Source: Streptomyces orinoci (GTDB lineage: Bacteria > Actinomycetota > Actinomycetes > Streptomycetales > Streptomycetaceae). Taken from it: 64,000 bases of DNA. The stretch is taken from positions 62,001 to 126,000 of the forward strand of contig NZ_PHNC01000010.1 of the NCBI RefSeq assembly GCF_003121295.1, read 5' to 3'. A program made the translations under genes and the position numbers. Position 1 is the stretch's first letter. Each line of letters opens with the position of its first letter. Shown one piece after another: positions 25,368 to 37,881 of the stretch. The notes under the pieces were generated by a model. It was not told the DNA's origin and searched no databases. It was given only the letters and a program-made list of their open reading frames with translations.

Positions 25368-25849
25368 GGGCGTTCCTCACCACCCGGGCCGGGTGCCTCG
25401 GAGGGGAGGTTCATCTGCTGCCGGAACTGGGAGATGATGGTGGTGAGGCTGTCCTGCACCTCCGGCGGCAGGCCCACCGAGCGCAGGGCGATCGCCCGCA
25501 CCCGCTGGTCGCGCATGGCGACCAGGAACCTGACCTCCTCCTCCACCCGCGCGGTCTGCGAGGCGGACAGATCACCCATCAGATAGCCCACCGGCACCGC
25601 GAAGAACTTGGCCAGCGCCCGCAGCACATCGCCGCTGGGGTTGGCCCGCTTGCCGTTGCGCAGCATCGACAGATACTGCTCGGTGAGCGTGACACCGCCG
25701 TACTCCTCGGTGTTCCGGCTGATCTCCTCCGCGACATGCCCATTGGTGTAGGGCGCGCCGCGCGGATGGACGTTCGCAAACAGGTAGTTGAGCCGTTCCG
25801 CCAGCGGACTGCCGGGCTCCGCCGGCTGCCGTTCCCTCCCGACCGCCAT
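25364..25849 (-). CDS. XRE-family transcriptional regulator
   Basis: A 161-residue protein with an N-terminal Cro/CI-type helix-turn-helix (GHVAEEISRN, GVTLTEQYLSMLRNGKRANPSGDVLRALAKFFAVPVGYLMGD, residues about 38-95) and a C-terminal helical region (VRFLVAMRDQRVRAIALRSVGL). It is the first gene of a three-gene operon with overlapping starts and stops. The upstream 269-base divergent region has a 10-base inverted repeat, a possible autoregulatory operator. Confidence 0.82.
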   Translation of the reverse strand: MAVGRERQPAEPGSPLAERLNYLFANVHPRGAPYTNGHVAEEISRNTEEYGGVTLTEQYLSMLRNGKRANPSGDVLRALAKFFAVPVGYLMGDLSASQTARVEEEVRFLVAMRDQRVRAIALRSVGLPPEVQDSLTTIISQFRQQMNLPSEAPGPGGEERP

Positions 25850-25900
25850 CTGCGCCCCCGTCCTGCCGCAGGTGTTCCCGCGATGATTTCACGGCCAGTT

Positions 25901-25939
25901 AAGCCGTGGCCGACCGTGATGGGCATCCTGCCACGGCTT
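25901..25939. promoter_or_regulatory. Candidate operator: 10-base inverted repeat upstream of the XRE gene
   Basis: AAGCCGTGGC and GCCACGGCTT are perfect inverted arms separated by 19 bases, 52-90 bases upstream of the XRE start in the divergent region shared with the protease gene. The right arm is followed by TTCCACGG, a further partial copy. Binding by the XRE protein is inferred. The rest of this 269-base gap shows no gene. Confidence 0.45.
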
Positions 25940-26118
25940 TCCACGGGGCACTAGTCCTTGGCCGGTAAACGAGCGATGAAGGACTTAACCACGGGTTGAT
26001 CGCCCCCGCTGTCCTGGTGAATCCTGCCGCGTCCGGCTCCCGGCACCGGCCCGGCGCCGGGCGGACGATGGCACGCTCGCCTCATACGTGCCCCCGCGCA
26101 TCAGGGAGGACTTGGCCG

Positions 26119-27045
26119 ATGAGCAGACCCTTCGCCGTACGCGGACTCGTCGCCCTGTTAATCGCTCTGCCGGCCGTGAACCTTCCCGTGCCCGCCGCCC
26201 GGGCCGAGCCCGGCTGGCGGGCCACGGCGGTGGCGGCGGAGGGCTACTGGACGCCCGGCCGGATGGCGGCGGCCCTGCCGGCCGAGGACGAGCACCGCAG
26301 GTCCGCTCCGGGCCGGCCGCAGCCGGCGCCGCCCAGCCACTCCTTCGACGGGCTGCCCCAAGTGGGCACCTTCTTCTGGACGGACGGGCACAACAAGGGG
26401 CGGTTCTGCGGCGGCACGGTCGTCCGCAGCGCGTACCACGACCTGGCGGTGAGCGCGGCGCACTGCCTGCGCCGCGCGGACACCAAGAAGCAGCTGTCCT
26501 TTGTGCCGCAGTACCACGACGGGCGCAAGCCGTATGGCGTCTTCCCGGTGAAGCTGATCTATATCGACCCGCGCTACTACGACCTGGGCACCGATGGCGG
26601 GGCCCGCTGGGACTACACGGTGGTGCGGCTGGGCGCCCGCAGCGACGGGACCTCGGTGGAACGCGCGGTGGGCGGCTTCGACCTGGCCGTACGGCCCGGC
26701 TACAGCCATCGCAAGGTACGGCTGATCGGCTACCCCGGCAGCAGTGACGCCAAGTACCCCAAGCCGCTGGACTGTTCCTCCTCCACCCACCGCTACACCA
26801 GCACCGACCCCCGGGCGCCGGGTGACTTCCTGGAGATCGCCTGCGCCGGCTATATCGGCGGCACCTCCGGGGGGCCGTTCCTGGTGCGGGACCTGGTCGG
26901 GTACGGCTATGCGGTGATCGGCGTCATCGGCGGCTACCACACCGGCGGGGACACCCCGGACATCTCCTACAGTGCCTACTTCAACGAGGACATCTGGGAC
27001 CTGTATGTGAGCGCGGTACGCGGCGAGAAGCCGGCCGAGCCCTGA
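26119..27045 (+). CDS. Secreted trypsin-like (S1) serine protease
   Basis: A 308-residue exported protein. Signal peptide about 1-29, a linker or propeptide-like stretch to about 75, then a chymotrypsin-fold domain with His in LAVSAAHC, Asp in RWDYTVVRL and Ser in GGTSGGPF. Four cysteines can pair around the active site. AGGGAGGA precedes the ATG. The substrate is unknown; many Streptomyces homologues are uncharacterised V8/trypsin-like proteases. It is divergent from the XRE gene. Confidence 0.9.
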   Translation: MSRPFAVRGLVALLIALPAVNLPVPAARAEPGWRATAVAAEGYWTPGRMAAALPAEDEHRRSAPGRPQPAPPSHSFDGLPQVGTFFWTDGHNKGRFCGGTVVRSAYHDLAVSAAHCLRRADTKKQLSFVPQYHDGRKPYGVFPVKLIYIDPRYYDLGTDGGARWDYTVVRLGARSDGTSVERAVGGFDLAVRPGYSHRKVRLIGYPGSSDAKYPKPLDCSSSTHRYTSTDPRAPGDFLEIACAGYIGGTSGGPFLVRDLVGYGYAVIGVIGGYHTGGDTPDISYSAYFNEDIWDLYVSAVRGEKPAEP

Positions 27046-27085
27046 CCGGCCCGGTGCGGCCCGGCCGGCCGGTGCCGCGCCAAGA

Positions 27086-27124
27086 CCAAGGGGCTCCTCG
27101 GATGTGGTCCGAGGAGCCCCTTGG
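27086..27124 (+). terminator. Strong hairpin terminator after the protease gene
   Basis: A perfect 17-base stem, CCAAGGGGCTCCTCGGA with TCCGAGGAGCCCCTTGG, around a TGTGG loop, 41 bases after the stop. Confidence 0.92.
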
Positions 27125-27209
27125 CGCGTCCGGCTGGGCGGTGTCCGACGGCTCGTGGACCGTGCCGGCGGCGGGTGCCGTTCCTCCGGTGAGCGGCCCC
27201 CTCCACCTG

Positions 27210-27308
27210 TCACGCGTCAAGTGCGGGCCGTCTGTGGCTGGTCGCGCCCACGCGGCGGAGCCGCCTATCGAACAGCCGCCCCGCGCCCCTTACGGGGTGC
27301 CCCAAGAG
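27210..27308. repeat. Dispersed intergenic repeat copy
   Basis: GTCAAGTGCGGGCCGTCTGTGG, then CTGGTCGCGCCCACGCGG, CGGAGCCGC, and the CCCCGCGCCCCTTACGGGGTG hairpin block. It has the same module order as the copies near 7.7 and 62.3 kb. It lies between the convergent protease and 27323-28066 genes. Confidence 0.8.
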
Positions 27309-27322
27309 CCATCGGAGAGCCC

Positions 27323-28066
27323 CTAGCCGGCGCCGGGCCGGCTGCGGAACCGGTGCGGGTGCCGGGTCAGGGTGTATCCCCCGATCCCGGCCAGCGCGGC
27401 CAGCAGCGCACCGCCGCCCGTCCACAGCCAGCGGTCCGACCACCAGCCGCCGGTCCAGCCGTCCTTGGGCTCGGCGACGGCCCCGGCGTGCAGCGGGGCG
27501 CCCAGTTCGCCGCCTCCGGCATGGGCACCGCCCGCGTCCCCGGCGGTGGCCTCCACCTCGGCCCTGACCGGCAGGCCCAAGTCCTCCTCGGGGCCGTCCG
27601 CCACCGTCAGCCGCAGGTAATACGCGCCGGGCAGCGGGTCATCGGACCAGCGCTCGGCCCAGGGCCGCACGGTGCGCAGGGTGCAGGTGAGGGTGACCGA
27701 GGAGTCCTGCTGCCCGGCCTTCTTCTCCGGCTCGCCGGAGGCGCAGGGCTGGCGGCGGCGCAGCCCGTCGAAGACATCCAGCCGCCAGGTGGCCGCGCCA
27801 TGCCGGGCGGAGACGTCCGCCAGATTCACCGTGGCGGTGGCGGTGGGCCGTTGGCCGGCCCCGGCCGGGAACTGCCAGTAGAGGTAGTCACCGGCGGAGG
27901 CACTGGCGGTGGCCTTCTGGCCCTGCTTGACGGCGGTGGCGGTACGGAAGGTGGTGCCGGCCTCGGTGGGCGCGCCGTCCTCCCCCTTGGCCGAGGCCGG
28001 TACGGCGGCGGCCAGCAGCGCCGTCACCGCCAGCACGGCATGGCTCAACACTCGGAAGGCACGCAT
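27323..28066 (-). CDS. Secreted/membrane-anchored protein paired with the VWA protein
   Basis: A 247-residue protein: signal peptide about 1-26 (ALLAAAVPASA), an extracellular beta-rich region with two cysteines (about 90-170), a Gly/Ala-rich linker, and one C-terminal membrane helix (WLWTGGGALLAALAGIGGYTL) followed by a basic tail. The middle (GDYLYWQFPAG; GAYYLRLTVAD) resembles the corresponding region of the VWA protein upstream, as if both carry a related PPC-like sensory or binding module. The ATG overlaps the VWA stop as ATGA, so translation is coupled. Function is unknown. Confidence 0.7.
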   Translation of the reverse strand: MRAFRVLSHAVLAVTALLAAAVPASAKGEDGAPTEAGTTFRTATAVKQGQKATASASAGDYLYWQFPAGAGQRPTATATVNLADVSARHGAATWRLDVFDGLRRRQPCASGEPEKKAGQQDSSVTLTCTLRTVRPWAERWSDDPLPGAYYLRLTVADGPEEDLGLPVRAEVEATAGDAGGAHAGGGELGAPLHAGAVAEPKDGWTGGWWSDRWLWTGGGALLAALAGIGGYTLTRHPHRFRSRPGAG

Positions 28067-29325
28067 CAGTTCTCCCTCCAGACGGCGACCCGCCAGCGGG
28101 CCAGCCAGCCCCACAGCAGACCTGCGATGAGCCCGGTGCCGCCCAGCACCAGCAGCAGGATCCAGCCCCGGCCCAGCCCGAAGGCCGCCAGGTCCGAGGG
28201 GTTGTCCGGCCCCTTGACCAGGTCCACGGCCAGTTCCACCGGCAGGCCCGGGTCACGCTTGACCGAGGGCGGCGCGGAGAAGGAGCTGGAGACCTCCAGG
28301 CAGACCGTCCGGGCCTGGTCGTCGCCGCCCTTCTTGGCCTTGCCCACCGGGTAGCGCAGTCCGGAGGACATCACATCGGTGCGCCCGCTGCCCGCGTCCG
28401 AACCGCGCACCAGCTCCTGCCCGTTGTCGCCCACCGCGCGCACCAGTACGCCGTAGTCCCGGTCCACCTGGCGGTCGGCGGTCACGCTGGCGGCGGCCCG
28501 CAGCTCCTGGCCGGGCTTCACCTTGACCTTGTACCAGCGGTGTTCGCCGAACTTCTCGCGGTCGGTGAAGATACCGGTGCCGATCTCGGGCGCGGACGGG
28601 CAGTCATTGCCGCCCTGTGCGGGCCGGGGTGTGTCGTCGGGCGCCTTGGAGCGGCGCACCAACTGCTTGAGCCGGCCGGAGAGTTCCTCCTTGTGCCGCA
28701 CCGAGGTATAGGTGCCGCCGGTGGCCCCGGCGATGCACTCCAGCTGGGCGCGGGTCTTGTCGTCGTGCGCCAGGCCCAGGGTGTCAATGGTCAAGTGGGT
28801 GCCGTTGGCGGCGAGTTCGCGGGCCACATCGCAGGGGTCGGGCGGGGCACAGTCGTCCTCGCCGTCGGTGATGAGCACCACCCGGCGGGTGCCGCCGTCG
28901 GTGCCCAGGTCCTGGTCGGCGCTGCGCAGCGCCAGGCCGATGGGCGTCCAGCCGGTGGGCCGCAGGGTGGCCACCGCCGTCTTGGCCTCGGTGCGGTCCA
29001 CCTGGCCGACGGGATAGAGCTGTTTGGTGTCCTTGCAGCCGACGGTCTTGTCCTCACCGGGGTATTCGGACCCCAGGGTGCGGATGCCCAGCCGTACGCC
29101 CTGCGGGAGGGCGTCGATGACCTCGTCGAACGCCTGCTGCGCCACCGAGATGCGGGACTGGCCGTCGATGTCCCGGGCCCGCATCGAGCCGCTGACGTCC
29201 AGCACCAGCTCGACCTTGGGGGAGTCCTTGGGCGGCCCCTCGGCGGCGCTCGCCGGCAGGGCACTCCCGGCCAGGGCGGCGAGCAGGGCACAGACGCCCG
29301 CCGCCAGCCGTTTTGTGATGATCAT
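28066..29325 (-). CDS. Membrane-anchored von Willebrand factor A (VWA) domain protein
   Basis: A 419-residue exported protein. Signal peptide about 1-28; VWA domain about 38-215 with a MIDAS motif D-V-S-G-S and later LITDGEDDC; an extracellular region with further cysteines (about 230-375); a C-terminal membrane helix about 385-405 and a short tail. VWA domains bind protein ligands through a metal ion. It forms a coupled pair with the downstream 27323-28066 gene. The partner ligand is unknown. Confidence 0.82.
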   Translation of the reverse strand: MIITKRLAAGVCALLAALAGSALPASAAEGPPKDSPKVELVLDVSGSMRARDIDGQSRISVAQQAFDEVIDALPQGVRLGIRTLGSEYPGEDKTVGCKDTKQLYPVGQVDRTEAKTAVATLRPTGWTPIGLALRSADQDLGTDGGTRRVVLITDGEDDCAPPDPCDVARELAANGTHLTIDTLGLAHDDKTRAQLECIAGATGGTYTSVRHKEELSGRLKQLVRRSKAPDDTPRPAQGGNDCPSAPEIGTGIFTDREKFGEHRWYKVKVKPGQELRAAASVTADRQVDRDYGVLVRAVGDNGQELVRGSDAGSGRTDVMSSGLRYPVGKAKKGGDDQARTVCLEVSSSFSAPPSVKRDPGLPVELAVDLVKGPDNPSDLAAFGLGRGWILLLVLGGTGLIAGLLWGWLARWRVAVWREN

Positions 29326-29347
29326 CCGAGGATCTTAGTGAGCGGTG

Positions 29348-29378
29348 GGGGGCCGACTCAAAACGGGAGTTGGCCCCC
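29348..29378 (-). terminator. Hairpin terminator after the lipoprotein gene
   Basis: GGGGGCCGACTC pairs with GAGTTGGCCCCC (one G-U pair) around a short A-rich loop, 7 bases beyond the lipoprotein stop and upstream of the VWA gene. Confidence 0.75.
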
Positions 29379-29385
29379 GCGCTGT

Positions 29386-30159
29386 TCAGCTCCCCTGCTG
29401 CTCCTTCAGCTTGGCGATATCCACGGTCTGGTCGGCCGGGGGCTCCTTGGGCTGTACCGGCTTGTCGAAGTCGGAGAAGTCCACCTTGCTCTTGCCGGCC
29501 TCGATGATCTCCAGCGGGTACGGCTTGCCCGTCGCGGCCACGTCGATGACCGTCTTCTTGGGGTTGGTGAGCGGAATGACCGGCTGACCGTTGACGGTGG
29601 CCGGAGCGCCCTTGGTGAAACCGTCGTTGCTGTCGCTGTCCTTGGCCATGCTGGCCTGAACGGCGGCCAGATTGCACATCCTGGTCGTCTTCTTGAGCTT
29701 GTCGTCAGCGGTGGTGCCGTAGAGATAGTGCCCCTTGAACAGCTTGCCGGCCTCGGAACGGTTGCTGTGCTGCTGCCAGTAGGCGTCGTCGGGCTTCATC
29801 CACACCCTGTCGCCGATCTTGATGAGCTCCACCGAGGCGCCCTGGTTGGAGGCCGTCCCCATGCAGTCGCCCTGCCGGTTCACCGACAGATCCACGGTTT
29901 TGCCCGTCCCATCGGCCCGGGCCACCTTGATATGCAGGGACGTGGCCGACATCAGCGCCTGCTTGGCCTTGTCCGCCATCTCCTTGCCGGAGAGCTTGTC
30001 CAGTTCGCCGTGCGGCTGCTGCGCCGCAGGGGCGCTGCTGGACGAACCGCCGTCCTTGGCATCCGACTTGTTGTCGCCGCTCTTGCCCCCGCACGCCGAG
30101 AGCCCCACCACCGCCGCCATACAGGCGGCCACCACCACGACGCTGCGCTTCGGTGCCAT
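29386..30159 (-). CDS. Putative LppX/LprAFG-type lipoprotein
   Basis: A 257-residue lipoprotein. A lipobox L20-S-A-C23 follows a hydrophobic signal; a Ser/Asp-rich linker precedes a globular domain with the pattern of mycobacterial LprG/LppX-like lipid-binding proteins (ATSLHIKVARADG, DRVWMKPDDAYW, KGHYLYG). The second of two close ATG codons (30159) is chosen because GGGGGA is 9 bases upstream. It is anchored on the outer face of the membrane. The ligand is unknown, and the fold assignment is by eye. Confidence 0.7.
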   Translation of the reverse strand: MAPKRSVVVVAACMAAVVGLSACGGKSGDNKSDAKDGGSSSSAPAAQQPHGELDKLSGKEMADKAKQALMSATSLHIKVARADGTGKTVDLSVNRQGDCMGTASNQGASVELIKIGDRVWMKPDDAYWQQHSNRSEAGKLFKGHYLYGTTADDKLKKTTRMCNLAAVQASMAKDSDSNDGFTKGAPATVNGQPVIPLTNPKKTVIDVAATGKPYPLEIIEAGKSKVDFSDFDKPVQPKEPPADQTVDIAKLKEQQGS

Positions 30160-30182
30160 GTAAAACAATCCCCCATAATTTT

Positions 30183-30201
30183 CACTGGTCTTTATCCAGT
30201 G
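30183..30201. promoter_or_regulatory. Inverted repeat upstream of the lipoprotein gene
   Basis: CACTGG-TCTTTAT-CCAGTG: 6-base arms, 7-base spacer, 24-42 bases upstream of the lipoprotein start in a relatively AT-rich stretch where a promoter is likely. It could be an operator or a leader hairpin. Confidence 0.3.
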
Positions 30202-30215
30202 CTTACCTTACGGGG

Positions 30216-30255
30216 CGCCTCGGACAACGTGATCACGACCCCGCCGTCCGAGGCG
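30216..30255 (-). terminator. Probable terminator after cobN
   Basis: CGCCTCGGA and TCCGAGGCG are perfect 9-base arms with a 22-base spacer that contains a further small palindrome (CGTGATCACG), starting 12 bases beyond the cobN stop. Confidence 0.5.
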
Positions 30256-30266
30256 GCACACGACGG

Positions 30267-33866
<3,600 letters not shown>

Positions 33867-33894
33867 GCGAGGCTTGGCCTTCCTCGGGGTCCGC

Positions 33895-34020
33895 GCCCCG
33901 GGCGGTGGGAGACGGCGGGAGTTCCTGACTCGCCCGGCATCGCTGCCGGGCTCACAGTGGCGGGACCGCGCCGGAGTCTCACCGGCTTCCTCCCCTGTCG
34001 CCGTCTACTGGCGGATGCCC
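33895..34020 (-). promoter_or_regulatory. Cobalamin riboswitch upstream of cobN
   Basis: The minus-strand leader reads GGGGAGGAAGCCGGTGAGAC, TCCGGCGCGGTCCC, GCCACTGTGAGCCCGG, a GC hairpin, then GCGAGTCAGGAACTCCCGCC: the complete B12-box series in order. It ends about 30-40 bases before the GTG start. Repression of cobN by adenosylcobalamin is the established role of such elements. Confidence 0.95.
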
Positions 34021-34029
34021 ATAGTAGCC

Positions 34030-34108
34030 AGGGGCTGCGCCCTGTCAGGGGCGCGGGGCGGCTCCGCCGCGGGGTGCGACCGGCCACCGCAGGCCCGCAC
34101 TTGACAAC
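34030..34108. repeat. Dispersed intergenic repeat copy between cobN and cobG
   Basis: CCTGTCAGGGGCGCGGGGCGG, CTCCGCCGCGGGGTGCGACC, GGCCACCGCAGGCCCGCAC, then TTGACAACGG. It has the same modules as other copies, here in a divergent rather than a convergent spacer. In this position it may insulate the riboswitch leader from the cobG promoter. Confidence 0.7.
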
Positions 34109-34252
34109 GGCCCCGAGGCGGACCCCTGGGGGCGGAGCTCCCAGGGAAGCAGCGAAGGGTGCGGCCCGGGCGAAATCCCCCACCACCGGGCCCGCACCCG
34201 GCGCACAAGCCACAACGCACCCCCACCCCCAACCGTCGGTATGCTCGCCGCC

Positions 34253-35554
34253 ATGCCCGTCGAGCCCGTACCCCCCGCCCACCAGGGCCGCAGCCCCGGA
34301 GGTGACGCCTGCCCGGGCGCCCTGCGGCTGCATTCCGCGGCCGACGGCGCGCTGGCCCGCATCCGGATTCCCGCCGGACTGCTGACGAGCCGTCAGGCAA
34401 TTGCCCTGGCGGACGCGGCCGATGACCTGGGGGACGGGCACTTCGACCTCACCTCGCGCGGCAACCTCCAACTGCGCGGCCTGGCTTCCGGCTGCGGGGC
34501 CGAACTGGGCGCCCGGCTGCGGGGGGCGGGGCTGCTGCCCTCGGACCGGCATGACCGGGTGCGCAATGTGGCCGCCTCACCGCTGTGCGGCCTGGACGGA
34601 CAGGGCATGGGTGCCGACGTCCAGCGCTGGGCCCGCACCCTGGACGCCCTGCTCTGCTCGCATGAGGACCGTTTGCCCGAACTGTCCGGACTATCGGGCA
34701 GGTTCCTCTTCGGGCTGGACGACGGCCGGGGTGACATCACGGCCCTGTCCCCCGATGTGACATTGATCGCAACGTCGCACGGCCGGGCCGCGCTCCGCCT
34801 CGCCGCCACCGGCCCGGCACTGGAGCTCGCCGCCGAGGACGCCCCGCGCGCCGCCCTGCTGGCCGCCGCCGAATTCCTCGCCGTGCTGCGCACCTCCGGC
34901 ATCCAGGCCTGGCGGATACACGAGCTGCCCCGTGAACTGCTGCCCGCCGCCGAGACGTTGGCGGCCCGGCTGGCCATCGCGGGCATCGCCACCACCCCCC
35001 TCCCCCGCTTCCAGCCGCCGCACGGTAGCCCGCCCCGGCCCGGCATGGTCACCGCGCCGGACCACACCCCTTCCCTCTCGGTGGCCGCACCACTGGGCCG
35101 CCTGACCACCGCCCAATGGCGCCTGCTGGCCGACGTCGCGGGCCGCGACGAGCTCCGGGTGACGCCCTGGCGCGGCATTGTGCTGCCCGGCACCGACGGG
35201 GACCTCCTGCCGCGGCTGGCCGCCGCCGGACTGGTGACCTCCGCCGACTCCCCCTGGCACCGCGCGGGCGCCTGCGCGGGCCGTCCCGGCTGCGCCAAGT
35301 CCCTGGCGGATGTACGGGCGGACGCCGCCGCCTGCCTGGCCTCGGCCCGTCCCGGCGAACCCGGCGGGCCCGTCCCACTGCCGGTGTACTGGTCCGGCTG
35401 TGAACGGCGTTGCGGCCACCCGGCCGACGGCGACTGGGTCGATGTACTGGCCACCGGCGACGGCTACCGCGTAACGGCAGGCGGCCGCACCACCACCGTG
35501 GCCTCCTCCGACCTGGCCGGCGCGGTGGCGACGGCCCGTATCCCCACCCGATGA
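34253..35554 (+). CDS. cobG: Precorrin-3B synthase CobG
   Basis: A 433-residue member of the sulfite/nitrite-reductase ferredoxin-like family. Two ferredoxin-like half domains ([14 protein letters not shown] in the first) and a [4Fe-4S]/siroheme-type cysteine set C-x5-C (about 341, 347) and C-x3-C (about 382, 386) are visible. CobG is the O2-dependent monooxygenase that makes precorrin-3B for the aerobic pathway. The start is uncertain between 34241 and 34253. It is followed by cobH with an ATGA overlap, so cobG-cobH-cobIJ form an operon. Confidence 0.9.
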   Translation: MPVEPVPPAHQGRSPGGDACPGALRLHSAADGALARIRIPAGLLTSRQAIALADAADDLGDGHFDLTSRGNLQLRGLASGCGAELGARLRGAGLLPSDRHDRVRNVAASPLCGLDGQGMGADVQRWARTLDALLCSHEDRLPELSGLSGRFLFGLDDGRGDITALSPDVTLIATSHGRAALRLAATGPALELAAEDAPRAALLAAAEFLAVLRTSGIQAWRIHELPRELLPAAETLAARLAIAGIATTPLPRFQPPHGSPPRPGMVTAPDHTPSLSVAAPLGRLTTAQWRLLADVAGRDELRVTPWRGIVLPGTDGDLLPRLAAAGLVTSADSPWHRAGACAGRPGCAKSLADVRADAAACLASARPGEPGGPVPLPVYWSGCERRCGHPADGDWVDVLATGDGYRVTAGGRTTTVASSDLAGAVATARIPTR

Positions 35555-36195
35555 ACGACGAGGGAACCGTGTTCGACTACGAAAAGGACGGCGCGTCCAT
35601 CTACCGCCAGTCCTTCGCCACCATCCGCGCCGAGGCCGACCTCGGCCAACTGCCGCCGGATGTCAGCCAGGTGGCGGTCCGCATGATCCACGCCTGTGGC
35701 ATGACCGACCTGGTGCGCGACCTGGCCTACTCGCCGGGCGTGGTGGCCCGCGCCCGGGAGGCGCTGCGCGCCGGGGCGCCCATCCTCTGCGACGCGAACA
35801 TGGTCGCCAGCGGCGTCACCCGCCGCCGGCTGCCCGCGGACAACGAGGTGCTGTGCACCCTCACCGACCCCGCCGTGCCCGGCCTCGCCCGCGAACTGGG
35901 CACCACCCGCAGCGCCGCCGCCCTGGAACTGTGGCGGGACCGGCTGGCAGGTTCCGTGGTCGCCATCGGCAACGCGCCCACCGCGCTGTTCCACCTCCTG
36001 GAGATGGTGGCGGCCGGTGCCCCGCGCCCGGCGGCGGTGCTCGGCATCCCGGTGGGCTTCATCGGCGCCGCCGAGTCCAAAGAGGCGCTGGCGGAAAGCG
36101 ACTTGGGCCTGGAGTACCTGGTGGTACGGGGCCGGCGGGGCGGCAGCGCGATGACCGCGGCCGCGATCAATGCGATAGCGAGCGAGGAAGAGTGA
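35551..36195 (+). CDS. cobH: Precorrin-8X methylmutase CobH/CbiC
   Basis: A 214-residue enzyme that moves the C11 methyl group to C12, giving hydrogenobyrinic acid (or the cobyrinate analogue). The catalytic histidine (H47) is in [24 protein letters not shown] and IGNAPTALF are family motifs. ATGA overlaps the cobG stop and GTGA overlaps the cobIJ start, so all three are translationally coupled. The length is typical. Confidence 0.95.
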   Translation: MNDEGTVFDYEKDGASIYRQSFATIRAEADLGQLPPDVSQVAVRMIHACGMTDLVRDLAYSPGVVARAREALRAGAPILCDANMVASGVTRRRLPADNEVLCTLTDPAVPGLARELGTTRSAAALELWRDRLAGSVVAIGNAPTALFHLLEMVAAGAPRPAAVLGIPVGFIGAAESKEALAESDLGLEYLVVRGRRGGSAMTAAAINAIASEEE

Positions 36196-37700
36196 GCGAA
36201 CAGCCTTTGACCACGGGCCGGTTGTACGGGGTGGGGCTGGGCCCCGGCGACCCCTCGCTGATGACGGTGCGGGCGGTCGAGGTGATCGGCGCCGCCGATG
36301 TGGTCGCGTATCACAGCGCCCGGCACGGCCGGAGCATCGCCCGCTCCATCGCCGAACGGCATCTGCGGCCCGGCCAGATCGAGGAGCCGCTGGTCTATCC
36401 GGTCACCACCGAGACCACCGATCACCCCGGCGGCTACCGGGGCGCGATGGAGGAGTTCTATGCGGAGGCCGCCGCCCGGCTGGCCGCGCACCTGGACGCC
36501 GGGCGCAGTGTGGCCGTCCTGGCCGAGGGCGATCCGCTCTTCTACAGCTCCTATATGCATATGCACAAGCGGCTGGCGCACCGCTACCCGACCGAAGTGG
36601 TGCCCGGCGTCACCTCGTTCAGCGCGGCGGCGGCCCGGCTGGGCGAACCGCTGGTGGAGGGCGAGGAGGTGCTGACCATCCTGCCCGGCACCCTCCCCGA
36701 GGAGGAGCTGACGGCCCGGCTGGCCGCCACCGACTCCGCGGTGGTGATGAAGCTGGGCCGCACCTTCCCCGCCGTACGCGGCGCGCTGGAGGCCTCCGGC
36801 CGTCTGCCCGAGGCGCGTTATGTGGAGCGCGCCACCATGCCGGGCGAACGCACCGGCGCCCTGGGCGAGATCGATCCCGCCTCGGTGCCGTACTTCTCGA
36901 TGGCCGTGCTGCCGAGCCGGGTTGACGCGCCGCCCGCCGTGGCGGCCGGCGAGGTCGTGGTGGTGGGCCTCGGGCCCGCCGGGCCGCTGTGGCTGACCCC
37001 CGAGGCCCGTGGCGCCCTGGCCGCGGCCCAGGACATCGTCGGCTACAGCACCTATGTGGACCGGGTGCCGGTACGCCCCGGCCAGCTGCGGCACTCCTCC
37101 GACAACAAGGTGGAGTCCGAACGCGCCGAGTTCGCCCTGGACCTGGCCCGCCAGGGCCGGCGGGTGGCGGTGGTCTCCTCCGGCGACCCGGGCGTCTTCG
37201 CCATGGCCACCGCCGTGCTGGAGGTCGCCGCCGAGGACCCGTACCGCGAGGTCCCGGTCCGTATCGTTCCCGGCATGACCGCCGCCCACGCCGCCGCCTC
37301 CCGGGCGGGCGCGCCGCTGGGCCACGACTACGCGGTGGTCTCGCTCTCCGACCGCCTCAAGCCCTGGGAAGTCATCGCGGCCCGGCTGCGCGCCGCCGCC
37401 GAGGCCGACTTGGTGCTCGCCCTCTACAACCCCGGCTCCCACAGCCGCATCTGGCAGGTCGGCAAGGCCCGCGACCTGCTGCTGGAGCACCGCGCCCCGG
37501 AGACCCCGGTGGTCCTGGCCCGCGATGTGGGCGGCCCCACGGAGCGGGTGCGCATCGTCGCCCTGGGCGAACTCGACCCCGCCGAGGTCGATATGCGCAC
37601 ACTGCTGATCGTCGGCTCCAGCCAGACGCGTACGGTGCGGCGGGGGCCGGGCGGTGACGAGCGGATCGTGTGGACGCCGCGGCGGTATCCGGAGGGGTGA
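36192..37700 (+). CDS. cobIJ: Fused precorrin-2 C20-methyltransferase / precorrin-3B C17-methyltransferase CobIJ
   Basis: A 502-residue fusion of two SAM-dependent tetrapyrrole methyltransferases. The CobI half (about 5-240) starts with [17 protein letters not shown] and has [14 protein letters not shown]. The CobJ half (about 255-500) starts with [17 protein letters not shown] and has [11 protein letters not shown] and YNPGSHSR. CobI methylates C20 of precorrin-2; CobJ methylates C17 of precorrin-3B with ring contraction. The fusion is common in actinobacteria. The GTG start overlaps the cobH stop. Confidence 0.95.
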   Translation: MSEQPLTTGRLYGVGLGPGDPSLMTVRAVEVIGAADVVAYHSARHGRSIARSIAERHLRPGQIEEPLVYPVTTETTDHPGGYRGAMEEFYAEAAARLAAHLDAGRSVAVLAEGDPLFYSSYMHMHKRLAHRYPTEVVPGVTSFSAAAARLGEPLVEGEEVLTILPGTLPEEELTARLAATDSAVVMKLGRTFPAVRGALEASGRLPEARYVERATMPGERTGALGEIDPASVPYFSMAVLPSRVDAPPAVAAGEVVVVGLGPAGPLWLTPEARGALAAAQDIVGYSTYVDRVPVRPGQLRHSSDNKVESERAEFALDLARQGRRVAVVSSGDPGVFAMATAVLEVAAEDPYREVPVRIVPGMTAAHAAASRAGAPLGHDYAVVSLSDRLKPWEVIAARLRAAAEADLVLALYNPGSHSRIWQVGKARDLLLEHRAPETPVVLARDVGGPTERVRIVALGELDPAEVDMRTLLIVGSSQTRTVRRGPGGDERIVWTPRRYPEG

Positions 37701-37773
37701 CGGGGGCACGGCCGGAGCCGCTCATGCGTCCGTCCCGCAGAGAGCTCCGGCCGCCGCCCCACGGTCCCGGGTT

Positions 37774-37793
37774 CCGGGGGCGCAAGCCCCCGG
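37774..37793. terminator. Hairpin terminator after cobIJ
   Basis: CCGGGGGC-GCAA-GCCCCCGG: an 8-base stem with a GNRA-type loop, 74 bases after the cobIJ stop. A second inverted repeat (CGGCCGGAGC with GCTCCGGCCG) lies between it and the stop. Confidence 0.7.
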
Positions 37794-37881
37794 GTCTCTC
37801 CCCGCCGCGACGGCGATCAGCCGCCACGGCTCGGTCCGGCGGTGCCCGACCAAGCCGCGCCCATGAGCGAAGGCCCGCCGG

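Noticed and set aside
22166..25849. A conservon-type operon (histidine kinase, roadblock, GTPase, P450)
   Set aside because: The P450 is present, but none of the CvnA-D genes are, and a hairpin separates it from the XRE operon.
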